Shown here: positions 8,839-16,913 of the stretch, in pieces | How the letters are laid out: each line of letters starts with the position of its first letter | Numbering within the stretch: the stretch's first letter is position 1 | Source: Clostridiales bacterium | GTDB lineage: Bacteria; Bacillota; Clostridia; Oscillospirales; Acutalibacteraceae | DNA: 64,000 nt | Assembly (NCBI GenBank): GCA_018364155.1 | Contig: JAGZMM010000005.1 | Coordinates: 1-64,000, forward strand | Reading direction: 5' to 3' | Translations under genes and position numbers: made by a program | Notes under the pieces: generated by a model | The model's input: the letters and a program-made list of their open reading frames with translations, nothing else | Database searches by the model: none | Told to the model about the DNA's origin: nothing

Positions 8839-8875
8839 CATTTAAGTCAATTTGGCATATAGGTCAAATTGACCT
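8839..8875 (-). promoter_or_regulatory. Promoter and palindromic operator of the XRE gene
   Basis: On the minus strand TTGACC (8862-8867) and TAAATG (8839-8844) are 17 bp apart. The -35 box lies inside the perfect 7-1-7 palindrome AGGTCAAATTGACCT (8861-8875). A half-site copy, AGTCAATTTG (8845-8854), sits in the spacer. The arrangement is what a self-repressing XRE protein would use. Confidence 0.6.
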
Positions 8876-8930
8876 GGCGAAGAGACCCGCAGGGCTTGGA
8901 ATCCCGTGTATCCGCGTCCCCCGTCCAGAA

Positions 8931-8973
8931 CCAGAAGAAGGCCGGGAGCATTTCGCTCCCGGCCTTCTTCTGG
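8931..8973. terminator. Bidirectional terminator behind dusB
   Basis: A 19-bp perfect stem, left arm starting CCAGAAGAAGG and right arm ending CCTTCTTCTGG, closes a 5-nt loop 15 bp behind the dusB stop codon. It lacks a long pure T-run, but the stem base is A/T-rich on both strands. Confidence 0.7.
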
Positions 8974-8988
8974 TACCAATATATACAT

Positions 8989-9957
8989 TTATAATGTATT
9001 CGCCTGGATGACCTCCGCCGCCAGCCGTTCCAGGTCGGCGTACGAAGTCAGCGTCCCCGCCTGCGCCCGGAAGGCCGGGGCCCCGTGCAGCCCCCGCATG
9101 TACCAGCCCGCGTGCTTTCGCATTTCCCGCATGGCCACCCGTTCGCCCTTGTAGCCGCAGGCGAGCTTTCCCTGCCTGAGCATCACCATCATCCGTTCGG
9201 TGACCGAAGGGTAGGGCACCACCGTCTCATGCAACAGCCAGGCGTTGATTTCCCGGAACACCCACGGCGCTCCCAGTGCTCCCCGGCCCACCATCACCCC
9301 GTCGCAGCCCGTTTCCTCCAGCATCCGCGCCGCGTCCGCCGGGGTGTAAATGTCCCCGTTGCCGATGACCGGGACCTGCACCGCCGCCTTCACCTGCCGG
9401 ATAATATCGAGGTCCGCCGGCGGGGCGTACATCTGCGCCCGGGTCCGGCCGTGAACCGTGATGGCCGCCGCCCCCGCCTGCTCGCAGATTTTGGCCACCT
9501 CCACCGCCGTCACCGTTTCCTCGTCCCATCCCTTGCGGATTTTCACCGTCACCGGCACGTCCGATGCCTTCACCACCGCTTCCACAATCCGCCCGCAAAG
9601 CTCCGGGTTCTTCATCAGCGCGCTTCCGCACCCGTTTCCCGCAATCTTGGGGGCCGGGCAGCCCATGTTGATGTCCAAAATCTCCGGGCGCTGCTCCATC
9701 ACCATGGCCGCCGCCTCGCCCATGAGCCTCGGGTCGTCGCCGAACAGCTGCAAAGCAATCGGCCGCTCCCCCTCGCCGAAGGCCAAAAGCTCTTTTGACT
9801 TGCGGTCGTGGTACAACAATCCCTTGCAGCTGACCATTTCCCCATAGGTCATCGCCGCCCCGTACCCCCGGCACAGCTCGCGAAACGCCCGGTCGGACAC
9901 GCCCGCCATAGGCGCCGCCACCGCCGGCCCCTCGATGGTTACCTTGCCGATTTTCAT
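8989..9957 (-). CDS. dusB: tRNA-dihydrouridine synthase
   Basis: 322 residues, a TIM-barrel FMN enzyme that reduces uridine to dihydrouridine in the tRNA D-loop, with NADPH as donor. The N-terminal FMN-binding block APMAGVSDRAFR (about 15-26), the motif DINMGCPAP with catalytic Cys100, the phosphate-binding ITVHGRTR and NGDIYTP, and DGVMVGRGALG are all present. Length is normal. Start ATG follows GGGAGG by 6 nt. It is monocistronic, read away from polA out of a shared divergent promoter region. Confidence 0.95.
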   Translation of the reverse strand: MKIGKVTIEGPAVAAPMAGVSDRAFRELCRGYGAAMTYGEMVSCKGLLYHDRKSKELLAFGEGERPIALQLFGDDPRLMGEAAAMVMEQRPEILDINMGCPAPKIAGNGCGSALMKNPELCGRIVEAVVKASDVPVTVKIRKGWDEETVTAVEVAKICEQAGAAAITVHGRTRAQMYAPPADLDIIRQVKAAVQVPVIGNGDIYTPADAARMLEETGCDGVMVGRGALGAPWVFREINAWLLHETVVPYPSVTERMMVMLRQGKLACGYKGERVAMREMRKHAGWYMRGLHGAPAFRAQAGTLTSYADLERLAAEVIQANTL

Positions 9958-10033
9958 ACCTGGCCTCCCGGTTTCCTTCCAAACCAGCGGGCCGGTTTCG
10001 CGCCCGCCGGAGAATTTCGTCTATGAAGTACTC

Positions 10034-10072
10034 ATTATAGCATTGTAAAAGGATTCTTGCAAATGCTATAAT
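10034..10072. promoter_or_regulatory. Symmetrical divergent promoter of dusB and polA
   Basis: Perfect 11-bp inverted arms ATTATAGCATT (10034-10044) and AATGCTATAAT (10062-10072) each contain a -10 box. Leftward: TTGCAA (10057-10062), 17 bp, TATAAT (10034-10039). Rightward: TTGTAA (10043-10048), 18 bp, TATAAT (10067-10072). The two promoters interlock, so polymerases cannot occupy both at once. About 115 nt of untranslated leader precede polA. Confidence 0.75.
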
Positions 10073-10193
10073 AGAATCTGATTGTAGAACTGAGACCTGC
10101 GCAAAAACCGCGTGAATTCCCAGTTAAATAGGGGTAAAATAACGGGATATTCGATGGAAATTCCGATGAAATTCGTGTTAGGAGTTGATACCC

Positions 10194-12776
10194 ATGAAGC
10201 TGCTGGCCCTCGACGGCAACTCCATTTTAAACCGGTCCTTCTACGGCATCCGGCTGCTCACCACCAAGTCCGGCGAGTATACCAACGCCATCTACGGCTT
10301 TCTCACCGTTCTCCATAAGCTCAACGAAGACGTGGCTCCCGATGCGGTGGCCATCGCCTTTGACATGCACGCCCCCACCTTCCGCCACAAGGAGTACGAC
10401 GGCTACAAGGCCGGGCGCAAGGGCATGCCGCCCGAGCTGTTCGCTCAGATGGAGCCGTTAAAGGAGATTCTGCGAGCCATGGGGTATACCCTAGTAGAAT
10501 GCGAGGGCTTCGAGGCGGACGACATTCTCGGCACCCTTGCCCAGGCCGCCAAGGAGAACGGGGATACCTGCGTCATCGCCACCGGGGACCGGGACGCCTT
10601 GCAGCTGGTGGGCGACGGGGTCACCGTCCGCCTTACCGCCACCAAGCAGGGCCGCCCGGAGGTCACCTATTACGACGAAGCGAAGATTCTGGAGGACTAT
10701 GGGGTTACCCCCAAGCAGCTCATTGAAATCAAGGCCCTGCAGGGAGACACGTCCGACAATATCCCAGGCGTCGCCGGCATCGGGCCCAAGACCGCCGGGG
10801 ACCTCATCCAGAAGTTCGGATCGGTGGAGGCCCTCTACCGGGACCTGGATACGCTCGACGTAAAGCCTGCCGTGAAAAAGAAGCTGGAGGCAGGCAAAGA
10901 GTCCGCCAAGCTAAGCCGGTTCTTAGGCGAGATCAACACCCACGCCCCCATTGAAACCAAGGCTTCCGCCTATGTGGTGGGCCCGGGGGACAAAGGGGCC
11001 GCGGCCCGTCTGCTGGCGAAATACGAGCTTTTTTCCCTTATCGAGCGCCTGGGCCTCGCGGGAACGGACGGCTCAGCCCCCAAGGAGGCCGAACAGGCAA
11101 AGGAAAAAGCCCTTTGCCTGGAGGAAACGGAGGAAAGCACCGCCCTTGCCGCCTTGCGAGCGGGAAAGGCCGCCTATGCCGCCCCGGTGTTTGACGAAAA
11201 CGGGGCCTTGCTTGCCGCCGTCGCGTCCGACGGCAACACTCTCTTTCTGCTCAAAGAGAATGCCCAAAGCCTGTTTACCGATTCCGGTATCCCGGTGGTT
11301 TGTCACGACGGCAAGCCCATTTTCAAAGCCCTAAAGCGTCAGGGTGCCACCATGGAAAACGAAAAGATGGACGTGATGCTGGCCGCCTACCTGCTAAACC
11401 CCTCCGCGTCCGGGTATGACATGGACCGTCTTGCCCAGGAATACGCCGTGCCGGTTCCCGCTGTGAAGGCCTCCGAGCCTTACGAGGCGGCGGCTAAGGC
11501 CGCCGCCCTGCTGCCGGGCCTTTCCGGGGCGCTGGCGGAGCACATCGTGGAAAATAAGCAGGAAGCCCTCTTGACCGACATTGAGCAGCCTCTTTCCGAA
11601 GTGCTGGCGGACATGGAGCTTACCGGCTTTCGGGTGGACGTCACCGGCATCGAGGAATTCGGCGACAAGCTGCAAAAGGAGATCGACACCTTACAGCGGG
11701 ACATCTATGAGCTGGTGGGGTATGAGTTTAACCTCAATTCTCCCAAGCAGCTGGGAGAGGCCCTGTTCATCAAATTGGGCCTGCCCGCGAAAAAGAAAAC
11801 CAAAAGCGGTTATTCCACCTCCGCCGACGTGCTCGAAGAGCTTGCCGAAGAGCATCCGGCGGTGCAAAAGCTTTTAGATTACCGGCATTTGGCCAAGCTC
11901 AAGTCCACCTACTGCGACGGGCTTTTGAAGGTGGTGGGGGAGAACGGCCGGGTCAATTCCACCCTCAATCAGACCGAAACCCGCACCGGCCGTATCAGCT
12001 CCACCGAACCGAACCTGCAAAACATCCCCATCCGTACCGAGCTTGGGCGGGAAATGCGCCGGTTCTTCCTGGCGAAAGAGGGCTGGGTGCTGGTGGACGC
12101 GGACTATTCCCAGATTGAGCTGCGGGTGCTGGCCCACATCGCGGGAGACAAGACCATGATCGAGGCCTTCCGCTCCGGGACGGACATTCATACCGTCACC
12201 GCCTCCCAGGTGTTCGGCGTGCCCCAGGAGCTGGTGACGCCCCTCATGCGCAGCCGGGCCAAAGCGGTCAACTTCGGCATCGTCTACGGCATTGGGGCCT
12301 TCTCCCTGGCGAAGAGCATCCATGTCAGCCGGTACGAGGCCTCCCAGTATATCAAGAACTATCTCAACACCTATTCCGGCGTGCGCGATTATATGGACCG
12401 GGTGGTTAATAAGGCGAAAGAGGACGGGTTTGTGGAAACCATCTTCGGGCGCCGCCGGTACCTGCCGGAGTTGACCTCCAGTAACGCCAACCTGCGCGCC
12501 TTTGGCGAGCGGGTGGCCCGCAATATGCCCATCCAGGGCGCAGCAGCGGATATCATTAAGATCGCCATGATCCGGGTTAGCCGGCGCTTGAGGGAGGAAG
12601 GACTCAAAGCACGCCTGATTTTGCAGGTGCACGATGAGCTCATTGTGGAAGCGCCCGAGGACGAAGCCCAAAAAGCGGCCCGCATTCTCAAGGAAGAGAT
12701 GGAGGGAGCCGCCCAAATGGACGTGAAGCTAAGTGTGGACGTAAACACTGGAAAGACCTGGTACGACGCCCATTAA
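10194..12776 (+). CDS. polA: DNA polymerase I
   Basis: 860 residues. The 5'-nuclease domain (about 1-290) has LALDGNS, DDILGTLA, GDRDALQLV and the helix-hairpin-helix GVAGIGPKTAGDLI. The middle domain (about 300-480) keeps the proofreading fold but shows no DxE motif where family members with 3'-5' exonuclease activity have DTE, so proofreading is probably lost. The polymerase domain has motif A DYSQIELR (about 635), motif B RSRAKAVNFGIVYG (about 685) and motif C VHDE (about 812). Start ATG 10194 lies 9 nt behind AGGAG; an in-frame TTG at 10185 overlaps the ribosome site. It is first in a run with the phosphatase, rimI and tsaD. It fills gaps and removes RNA primers during replication and repair. 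Confidence 0.97.
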   Translation: MKLLALDGNSILNRSFYGIRLLTTKSGEYTNAIYGFLTVLHKLNEDVAPDAVAIAFDMHAPTFRHKEYDGYKAGRKGMPPELFAQMEPLKEILRAMGYTLVECEGFEADDILGTLAQAAKENGDTCVIATGDRDALQLVGDGVTVRLTATKQGRPEVTYYDEAKILEDYGVTPKQLIEIKALQGDTSDNIPGVAGIGPKTAGDLIQKFGSVEALYRDLDTLDVKPAVKKKLEAGKESAKLSRFLGEINTHAPIETKASAYVVGPGDKGAAARLLAKYELFSLIERLGLAGTDGSAPKEAEQAKEKALCLEETEESTALAALRAGKAAYAAPVFDENGALLAAVASDGNTLFLLKENAQSLFTDSGIPVVCHDGKPIFKALKRQGATMENEKMDVMLAAYLLNPSASGYDMDRLAQEYAVPVPAVKASEPYEAAAKAAALLPGLSGALAEHIVENKQEALLTDIEQPLSEVLADMELTGFRVDVTGIEEFGDKLQKEIDTLQRDIYELVGYEFNLNSPKQLGEALFIKLGLPAKKKTKSGYSTSADVLEELAEEHPAVQKLLDYRHLAKLKSTYCDGLLKVVGENGRVNSTLNQTETRTGRISSTEPNLQNIPIRTELGREMRRFFLAKEGWVLVDADYSQIELRVLAHIAGDKTMIEAFRSGTDIHTVTASQVFGVPQELVTPLMRSRAKAVNFGIVYGIGAFSLAKSIHVSRYEASQYIKNYLNTYSGVRDYMDRVVNKAKEDGFVETIFGRRRYLPELTSSNANLRAFGERVARNMPIQGAAADIIKIAMIRVSRRLREEGLKARLILQVHDELIVEAPEDEAQKAARILKEEMEGAAQMDVKLSVDVNTGKTWYDAH

Positions 12777-12793
12777 GATAAGGAGCAAAGGCA

Positions 12794-13243
12794 ATGAAGA
12801 TTTTATTTGTCTGCACAGGGAACACCTGCCGCAGTCCCATGGCCGAAGCGCTGGCGAAGGACTTTTTGCATAAGGCCGGACGGCCGGACGTGGAGGTAGA
12901 AAGCGCCGGGCTTGCCGCCTTTACCGGGGAGCCGGCGGCCGAGAACGCCGTTCGGGTGATGGAAGAAATCGGGATTGATTTGAGCGGCCACCGGTCCCGG
13001 TCCCTTTCCCGGTACGAGCTGACCGAAACCGACCGGTTCGCTGTCATGAGCCTTTCCCATGCCGCCGCGCTCAACGAAGCGGGCGTGCCCATGGAGAAAA
13101 TCGTGGTGCTCGGAGGCGGCGTATCCGACCCCTTCGGCGGGGACGTGCAGGTTTACCGGGCCTGCCGGGACCAGCTCAAGGAAGCGGTGGAGGCGTTCTT
13201 AACCGGGCTTCTCAAGGAAACCGGGAGGAATGACGCCTCATGA
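12794..13243 (+). CDS. Low-molecular-weight protein phosphatase, YwlE-like (protein-arginine phosphatase?)
   Basis: 149 residues with the P-loop CTGNTCRS at residues 7-14 (nucleophile Cys7, Arg13) and the general-acid motif DPFGG near 113. In this family Thr instead of Ile/Leu in the loop (GNT rather than GNI) is the feature that makes YwlE of Bacillus prefer phosphoarginine, so an arginine phosphatase is at least as likely as a tyrosine phosphatase. It follows polA by 17 bp, with ribosome site AAGGAGC, and overlaps rimI by ATGA. Neither an McsB kinase nor a Sua5 gene is in this window. Confidence 0.85.
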   Translation: MKILFVCTGNTCRSPMAEALAKDFLHKAGRPDVEVESAGLAAFTGEPAAENAVRVMEEIGIDLSGHRSRSLSRYELTETDRFAVMSLSHAAALNEAGVPMEKIVVLGGGVSDPFGGDVQVYRACRDQLKEAVEAFLTGLLKETGRNDAS

Positions 13244-13686
13244 ACCCGGATGTTCGGATCGTCCCTATGTCCCCGGCGCATATCCCGACGCTGGCAAAGC
13301 TGGAAAAGTGCTGCTTCTCGGTCCCCTGGACCGAAGCGGGCCTTTCCGAGGAGCTTCTAAACCCTGTGGCCGTTTTCCTGGTGGCCCAGCGGGCGGGAGA
13401 GATCCTCGGGTATGCGGGAATGCACCATCTGCTCGACGAAGGAAACATCATCAACGTGGCCGTTTTCCCGGAGCACCGGCGAAAAGGGGTGGCAAGCAGC
13501 CTGCTTTTTTCCCTGGTGCGCTATGGGATTGAAAACGGCCTTGCCCGGCTGACCTTAGAGGTGCGCCCGTCCAACTTAGGGGCGGTGGCCCTCTATGAAA
13601 GCTTCGGCTTTGAGCAGGTGGGACGGCGGCGGGGTTTTTATTCAAAGCCGCCGGAGGACGGGCTTGTGATGGTCAAAAAGCTCTAA
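13240..13686 (+). CDS. rimI: Ribosomal protein alanine N-acetyltransferase
   Basis: 148 residues, a single GNAT domain that acetylates the N-terminal alanine of ribosomal protein S18 with acetyl-CoA. The acetyl-CoA loop VFPEHRRKGVASSLL (about 72-86) has the R/Q-x-x-G-x-A signature, followed by LEVRPSNLGAVALYESFGF (about 107-125), characteristic of RimI. The start ATG overlaps the preceding stop as ATGA, so it is translationally coupled. RimI beside tsaD is a widespread arrangement. Confidence 0.92.
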   Translation: MNPDVRIVPMSPAHIPTLAKLEKCCFSVPWTEAGLSEELLNPVAVFLVAQRAGEILGYAGMHHLLDEGNIINVAVFPEHRRKGVASSLLFSLVRYGIENGLARLTLEVRPSNLGAVALYESFGFEQVGRRRGFYSKPPEDGLVMVKKL

Positions 13687-13738
13687 CAGAACACGGTTCG
13701 GGCCGGATGGGCCCGGCAATTTGGAGGAATTCGAGGAT

Positions 13739-14746
13739 ATGCTGGTTTTAGGATTGGAGTCGTCCTGTGACGAGACGGCGGCGGCTGTAGTGGAGGACGG
13801 ACGGAAGGTCTTGTCCAACGTGGTGGCGTCCCAGGTGGATGAGCACCGGCTCTACGGCGGGGTGGTGCCGGAAATCGCCTCCCGCCGCCATGCGGAAAAT
13901 GTGGTGGGCGTGGTACGCGAAGCGCTCGAGCAAGCGGGCACGGCTCTCTCGGACATTGACGCAGTGGCGGTGACCTACGCGCCCGGTCTCATCGGCGCGC
14001 TGCTGGTGGGGGTTAACTTTGCCAAGGGCCTGGCCTTTTCGGCAGACAAGCCCCTCGTGCCAGTGCACCATCTGCGCTCCCACATTGCTGCCAACTACCT
14101 GGCTCACCCGGAGCTGGAGCCGCCCTTTTTATGCCTGGTGGCGTCGGGCGGGCACAGCCACATCGTGGCGGTGGAGGACTACACGCGCTTTAAGGTCATC
14201 GGCCGCACCCGAGACGACGCGGCTGGGGAAGCCTTTGACAAGGCAGCCCGGTCCATGGGCCTGCCCTATCCAGGCGGGGTGTATCTCAACAAGGCGGCCC
14301 AGGGAGGAGACCCCCATGCGTTCAAGCTCCCCAACCCCAAGGTGGAGGGTGCGCCGTATGACTTTTCCTTTTCCGGGCTGAAAACCGCGGTGATCAATCT
14401 CATCCATAATGCCCAGCAGAAGGGAGAGACCCTGCCGGTCCCAGACCTTGCGGCGTCTTTCCAGGCGGCGGTGGTGCGGGCCTTGTCCGAGCGGGTGATG
14501 ATGGCGGCCGAAGCGTTCGGCTACAAAACGGTAGCGCTGGCCGGCGGCGTTTCCGCCAACTCCTGCCTGCGCGAAACCCTCTCGCAGCGGTGCGGGGAAA
14601 AAGGAATCCGCCTTTTTATGCCGCCTCTGTCCCTGTGCGGGGACAACGGTGCCATGGTGGGCGCGCAGGGGTTTTACGAGTTCCTTGCGGGGAACCGGGC
14701 GGATTTCACGTTAAATGCTTATGCATCCCGGCCAATTGACCAATAA
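13739..14746 (+). CDS. tsaD: tRNA N6-threonylcarbamoyladenosine synthase subunit
   Basis: 335 residues of the Kae1/TsaD ASKHA fold, which transfers the threonylcarbamoyl group to A37 of ANN-decoding tRNAs with TsaB and TsaE. Visible are LGLESSCDETAAAV at the start, the iron-binding pair in HHLRSHIAANY (about 107-117), SGGHSHIV, GEAFDKAAR and LAGGVSANSCLR. Start ATG 13739 is chosen with GGAGGA 10 nt upstream; the in-frame TTG at 13721 would place the ribosome site inside the gene. It ends the polA-led run; pckG, next, has its own promoter. Confidence 0.96.
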   Translation: MLVLGLESSCDETAAAVVEDGRKVLSNVVASQVDEHRLYGGVVPEIASRRHAENVVGVVREALEQAGTALSDIDAVAVTYAPGLIGALLVGVNFAKGLAFSADKPLVPVHHLRSHIAANYLAHPELEPPFLCLVASGGHSHIVAVEDYTRFKVIGRTRDDAAGEAFDKAARSMGLPYPGGVYLNKAAQGGDPHAFKLPNPKVEGAPYDFSFSGLKTAVINLIHNAQQKGETLPVPDLAASFQAAVVRALSERVMMAAEAFGYKTVALAGGVSANSCLRETLSQRCGEKGIRLFMPPLSLCGDNGAMVGAQGFYEFLAGNRADFTLNAYASRPIDQ

Positions 14747-14844
14747 TTTGTTGGTAAAATACACAAATCATGCAGGCGAAAGACTCGAAAACTGCAAATA
14801 ATGCGCCAAATCGTCTGCTTGACAGGGATTTAACACATTATTCA

Positions 14845-14873
14845 TTGCTAAAATGCCGAAAAAATACTATAAT
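14845..14873 (+). promoter_or_regulatory. Promoter of pckG
   Basis: TTGCTA (14845-14850), a 17-bp spacer and perfect TATAAT (14868-14873), about 60 bp before the start codon. A separate TTGACA at 14819 has no good -10 partner. Confidence 0.7.
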
Positions 14874-14934
14874 AACACCATGCGCAATTAGAAGGAAAAG
14901 ATTGCAACATTGTGTGACTGAGAGGAGAATGATC

Positions 14935-16701
14935 ATGGCACTGACGAACAACAAGCATGTTCTCGACTGGGTCGACGAAATGATCGCTCTGACGAAGCCG
15001 GACCAGGTTGTCTGGATTGACGGTTCCGAGGAGCAGCTTGATGACCTGCGCCGCCAGGCGGAGGAAACCAAGGAAATGATTAAGCTCAACCAGGAGAAGC
15101 TTCCGGGCTGCTACCTGCACCGCACTGCGGTCAACGACGTGGCGCGCGTGGAGCACCGCACCTTTATCTGCTCGAGAAAAGAAGAGAACGCGGGCCCCAC
15201 CAACAATTGGATGGATCCCAAGGAAGCCTATGACAAGCTGGGCAAACTGTTCGACGGCTCCATGAAGGGCCGCACGGCATATATCATCCCCTATTCCATG
15301 GGCCCCATCGGCTCTCCGTTCTCCAAAGCGGGTGTGGAGATCACCGATTCCATCTACGTGGTGCTCAACATGGCCATCATGACCCGCATGGGCAAAGAGG
15401 TCTTCACCGCTCTGGGCGACAGCAACGACTTTGTCCGTGGCCTGCATTCCAAGGCCCAGCTGGACGAAGAGAACCGCTATATCTGCCACTTCCCCGAGGA
15501 CAACACCATCTGGTCCATCAACTCCGGCTACGGCGGAAACGTGCTTTTGGGCAAGAAGTGCTTTGCCCTTCGCATCGCTTCCTACCAGGGCAAGCAGGAA
15601 GGCTGGATGGCCGAGCATATGCTCATTCTCGGCTTAGAGAATCCCCAGGGCGAGGTCAAGTACATTGCCGCTGCCTTCCCGTCCGCCTGCGGCAAGACCA
15701 ATCTTGCCATGCTCATCCCGCCGGAGGTCTATAAGAAGCAGGGCTATAAGGTTTGGTGCGTGGGCGACGACATCGCCTGGCTGCGCATCGGTCCGGACGG
15801 CCGCCTGTGGGCCGTCAACCCCGAGAACGGCTTCTTCGGTGTGGCTCCTGGCACCAACGCGAAGAGCAACCCCAACGCGCTGGCTTCTACCCGCCAGGGC
15901 ACTATCTTTACTAACGTGGTCCACAACTTAGACGACAATACCGTCTGGTGGGAGGGCCTTGACAAGAATCCGCCTAAGAACGCGCTCAACTGGAAGGGCG
16001 AAAAGTGGGATCCGGCTTCCGGTGAAAAGGGTGCCCATCCCAACAGCCGCTTCACTGCTCCGGCTAAGAACTGCCCGTGCATCAGCCCGAAGTTTGATTC
16101 TTCCGAGGGCGTGCCGATTTCCGCTATCGTGTTCGGCGGCCGCCGCGCCAAGACTGCGCCGCTGGTATACCAGTCCCGCGACTGGGAGAACGGCGTGTTC
16201 GTCGGCTCTATCATGGCCTCTGAGACCACTGCCGCCGCTACCGGCGCCGTCGGCGTTGTCCGCCGCGACCCCATGGCCATGCTGCCCTTCTGTGGCTACC
16301 ACATGGGCGACTACTGGGCTCACTGGATCGAGATGGGCAAGAAGCTGGGCGACAAGGCTCCCAAGATCTTCAACGTCAACTGGTTCCGCACCGATGACGA
16401 AGGCCACTTCATCTGGCCGGGCTTCGGTGACAATATGCGTGTCCTCGACTGGATCATCAAGCGTTGCGAGGGCAAGGCGGACGCCGACGAGACGCCCATC
16501 GGCTTTGTGCCTAAGGCTGAAGACATCAACCTGGAGGGTCTGGACTTCTCGGTGGAGCAGCTCAAAGATATCCTGAGCGTGGATAAGGAGCTGTGGAAGG
16601 CAGAGACCCAGGGCATCGAAGAGTTCTACGGTAAGTTTGGCGACAGACTGCCTCAGGAGCTTCGCAACCAGCTCAATACCCTCAAGGCAAAGCTCAACTA
16701 A
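14935..16701 (+). CDS. pckG: Phosphoenolpyruvate carboxykinase (GTP)
   Basis: 588 residues, the usual size of the GTP-dependent class. It interconverts oxaloacetate and PEP with GTP/GDP; in fermenting anaerobes it often runs toward oxaloacetate. Visible are the P-loop FPSACGKTNLAML (about 242-254), the metal-binding kinase-2 motif VGDDIAWL, the guanine-side block FGGRRAKTAPLVY, and PYSMGPIGSP near 120 (substrate arginine loop region). The start is ATG 14935, 7 nt behind AGAGGAG; the frame is open further upstream through the promoter, which is not coding. Monocistronic with promoter and terminator. Confidence 0.96.
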   Translation: MALTNNKHVLDWVDEMIALTKPDQVVWIDGSEEQLDDLRRQAEETKEMIKLNQEKLPGCYLHRTAVNDVARVEHRTFICSRKEENAGPTNNWMDPKEAYDKLGKLFDGSMKGRTAYIIPYSMGPIGSPFSKAGVEITDSIYVVLNMAIMTRMGKEVFTALGDSNDFVRGLHSKAQLDEENRYICHFPEDNTIWSINSGYGGNVLLGKKCFALRIASYQGKQEGWMAEHMLILGLENPQGEVKYIAAAFPSACGKTNLAMLIPPEVYKKQGYKVWCVGDDIAWLRIGPDGRLWAVNPENGFFGVAPGTNAKSNPNALASTRQGTIFTNVVHNLDDNTVWWEGLDKNPPKNALNWKGEKWDPASGEKGAHPNSRFTAPAKNCPCISPKFDSSEGVPISAIVFGGRRAKTAPLVYQSRDWENGVFVGSIMASETTAAATGAVGVVRRDPMAMLPFCGYHMGDYWAHWIEMGKKLGDKAPKIFNVNWFRTDDEGHFIWPGFGDNMRVLDWIIKRCEGKADADETPIGFVPKAEDINLEGLDFSVEQLKDILSVDKELWKAETQGIEEFYGKFGDRLPQELRNQLNTLKAKLN

Positions 16702-16720
16702 CTTTTTTGCAACGCATTGT

Positions 16721-16760
16721 GCCCGCTGTGTCCAACGACACGGCGGGCATTTTCTTTTTG
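16721..16760 (+). terminator. Terminator of pckG
   Basis: Hairpin GCCCGCTGTGTC/GACACGGCGGGC with a CAAC loop and ATTTTCTTTTT behind it, 19 bp after the stop codon. Confidence 0.85.
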
Positions 16761-16913
16761 CCAAGGGTTCTCGTATAGAATTGGGTTTTCCCAAAGCAAG
16801 AAATGAAAATATACCGCCACGATCGGAAAACAAACCGCTCTTTTCCAAGGCCCTTTGAGACGGTACAATAGAAGCAGACAGCAAACAAAAAAACGAAACT
16901 GGGGGAACCTGCG

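Noticed and set aside
14770..14934. In-frame extension of pckG upstream to 14770
   Set aside because: It covers the pckG promoter and lacks a ribosome site; ATG 14935 has AGAGGAG at proper spacing and gives the family's normal N-terminus.
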